64,000 nt of DNA from NCBI RefSeq assembly GCF_018294505.1, contig NC_057798.1, positions 369,265,370 to 369,329,369 of the forward strand, read 5' to 3'. The translations under genes and the position numbers were made by a program. Below, piece by piece: positions 63,756 through 64,000 of this stretch. The notes under the pieces were generated by a model. The model saw only the letters and a program-made list of their open reading frames with translations. It ran no database searches and was not told the origin of the DNA. How positions within the stretch are numbered: the first letter of the stretch is position 1; each line of letters begins with the position of its first letter. The stretch comes from Triticum aestivum (lineage: Eukaryota; Streptophyta; Magnoliopsida; Poales; Poaceae).

Positions 63756-64000
63756 ATGTCCGGATCCGGAGCAGGAGGCAAGTGGATGGCCTCCACCGTC
63801 CAGGAGAGGGAAATCAAAAAGCTTCGGGAGGCCGGGTATCTGGCCAAGAAAATCAGCCACCGTCTTCCGATGGCGGGACATATCGTCCCTACTCCTAAAC
63901 CCCACGAGAGAGTTGTATTCCTCCCTCATTTTGTCCATGGGCTAGGGTTTCCCCTCCACCCATTCGTTTGCGGCATCATGTATTACTACGGGGTTGATTT
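63756..64000 (+). CDS. Partial ORF with 'putative gypsy type transposon' (Transposase_28-like) domain start
   Basis: ATG at 63756 opens a frame that is still open at the window end (81 codons). It begins MSGSGAGGKW, then EREIKKLREAGYL, HRLPMAGHIVPTPKPHE, RVVFLPHFVHGLGFPLHPF and IMYYYGVDF. The HF-x-GLGFPLHPF and YYG-x-DF pattern is characteristic of the N-terminal domain of a large plant family of transposon proteins of unknown activity (Pfam Transposase_28, from memory). These proteins commonly occur in gypsy elements without a pol of their own. The start is chosen because it is the first ATG in frame and lies just after a leader-like tract. Confidence 0.72.
   Translation, partial: MSGSGAGGKWMASTVQEREIKKLREAGYLAKKISHRLPMAGHIVPTPKPHERVVFLPHFVHGLGFPLHPFVCGIMYYYGVD

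Larger units (their letters stand above)
62729..64000 (+). mobile_element. Left end of a gypsy-type LTR element with a plant-transposon-domain ORF, runs off the window
   Basis: LTR 62729-63199 is followed by a leader and a plus-strand ORF from 63756. The LTR start TGTCGGTGTCAAAACC and end CAGGACTCCCTCA are an abundant Triticeae gypsy LTR type (from memory). The probable TSD is ccgtt (62724-62728), with its partner outside the window. Plus orientation is suggested by the ORF. The sequence after the LTR, gtagcccctgaaccaggc, is not a standard PBS and could instead be a PPT in reverse, so orientation is not certain. Confidence 0.65.

Noticed and set aside
1..64000. tRNA, rRNA or other RNA genes
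   Set aside because: No cloverleaf with promoter boxes or rRNA-like sequence was noticed. The tRNA-like matches are primer-binding sites of retrotransposons. A covariance-model scan was not possible.

Overview
The window is plant nuclear DNA from a large, repeat-rich grass genome, most likely a Triticeae cereal (wheat, Aegilops, rye or barley). The evidence is LTRs that I recognise from memory as the BARE1/WIS/Angela copia group and the Sabrina/WHAM gypsy group, a 14.5-kb Sirevirus-type copia element of the Maximus kind, a Stowaway MITE, and about 4 kb of low-copy sequence holding one intact host gene. Family names are from memory. Element boundaries come from target-site duplications (TSDs), LTR ends, primer-binding sites (PBS) and polypurine tracts (PPT) read in the sequence.

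Left block (1-17829). A fragment of an unidentified LTR element is split by an 8.29-kb minus-strand gypsy-type element (754-17799, TSD ttatg). That element is split in turn by a nearly complete BARE1-type copia element (1847-10598, TSD gcgcc). The gypsy element has no gag-pol of the usual kind. It carries about 1,390 codons of a His/Cys/Met-rich polyprotein of unknown function. Its LTRs match those of the gag-pol-bearing gypsy element at 38.6-44.4 kb, so the window holds a probable non-autonomous/autonomous pair.

Middle block (17830-32788). A minus-strand Sabrina/WHAM-type element, with 5' LTR and leader region preserved, is split by a plus-strand solo LTR of the same family (20906-31818, TSD ccaga/ccaaa). 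That solo LTR was hit 7 bases from its start by a minus-strand Sirevirus-like copia element (20913-30189, TSD atacg/ataca). It also holds a 93-bp Stowaway MITE.

Gene island (32789 to about 38556). It contains a 2.57-kb PIF/Harbinger-type DNA element (33219-35783, TSD TTA) with a decayed Myb/SANT-like ORF, then an intronless glutaredoxin-like gene (36127-36939, 270 codons), then unidentified sequence with a 332-codon open frame.

Right block (38557-64000). A 5'-truncated plus-strand gypsy element (to 44370) abuts a LINE ORF2. The LINE is split by an Angela-type solo LTR (44668-60918, TSD gtgat). That solo LTR is split by a 14.5-kb Sirevirus (44788-59318, TSD aatac) with a broken envelope-like extra ORF. 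The LINE ends at another gypsy-type LTR (62729-63199), whose body begins an ORF resembling the plant 'putative gypsy type transposon' domain and runs off the window.

Only the glutaredoxin-like gene looks like a functional host gene. The rest records successive transposition. Hand-counted LTR divergence agrees with the nesting order: BARE1 about 1.3%, its gypsy host about 2%, the 14.5-kb Sirevirus about 2.3%, and the 9.3-kb copia about 4% over the first 450 bp. The least expected features are the unknown polyprotein, the LTR-encoded protein tail of the gypsy pair, and dense family-specific arrays of short palindromes in LTRs of unrelated families.
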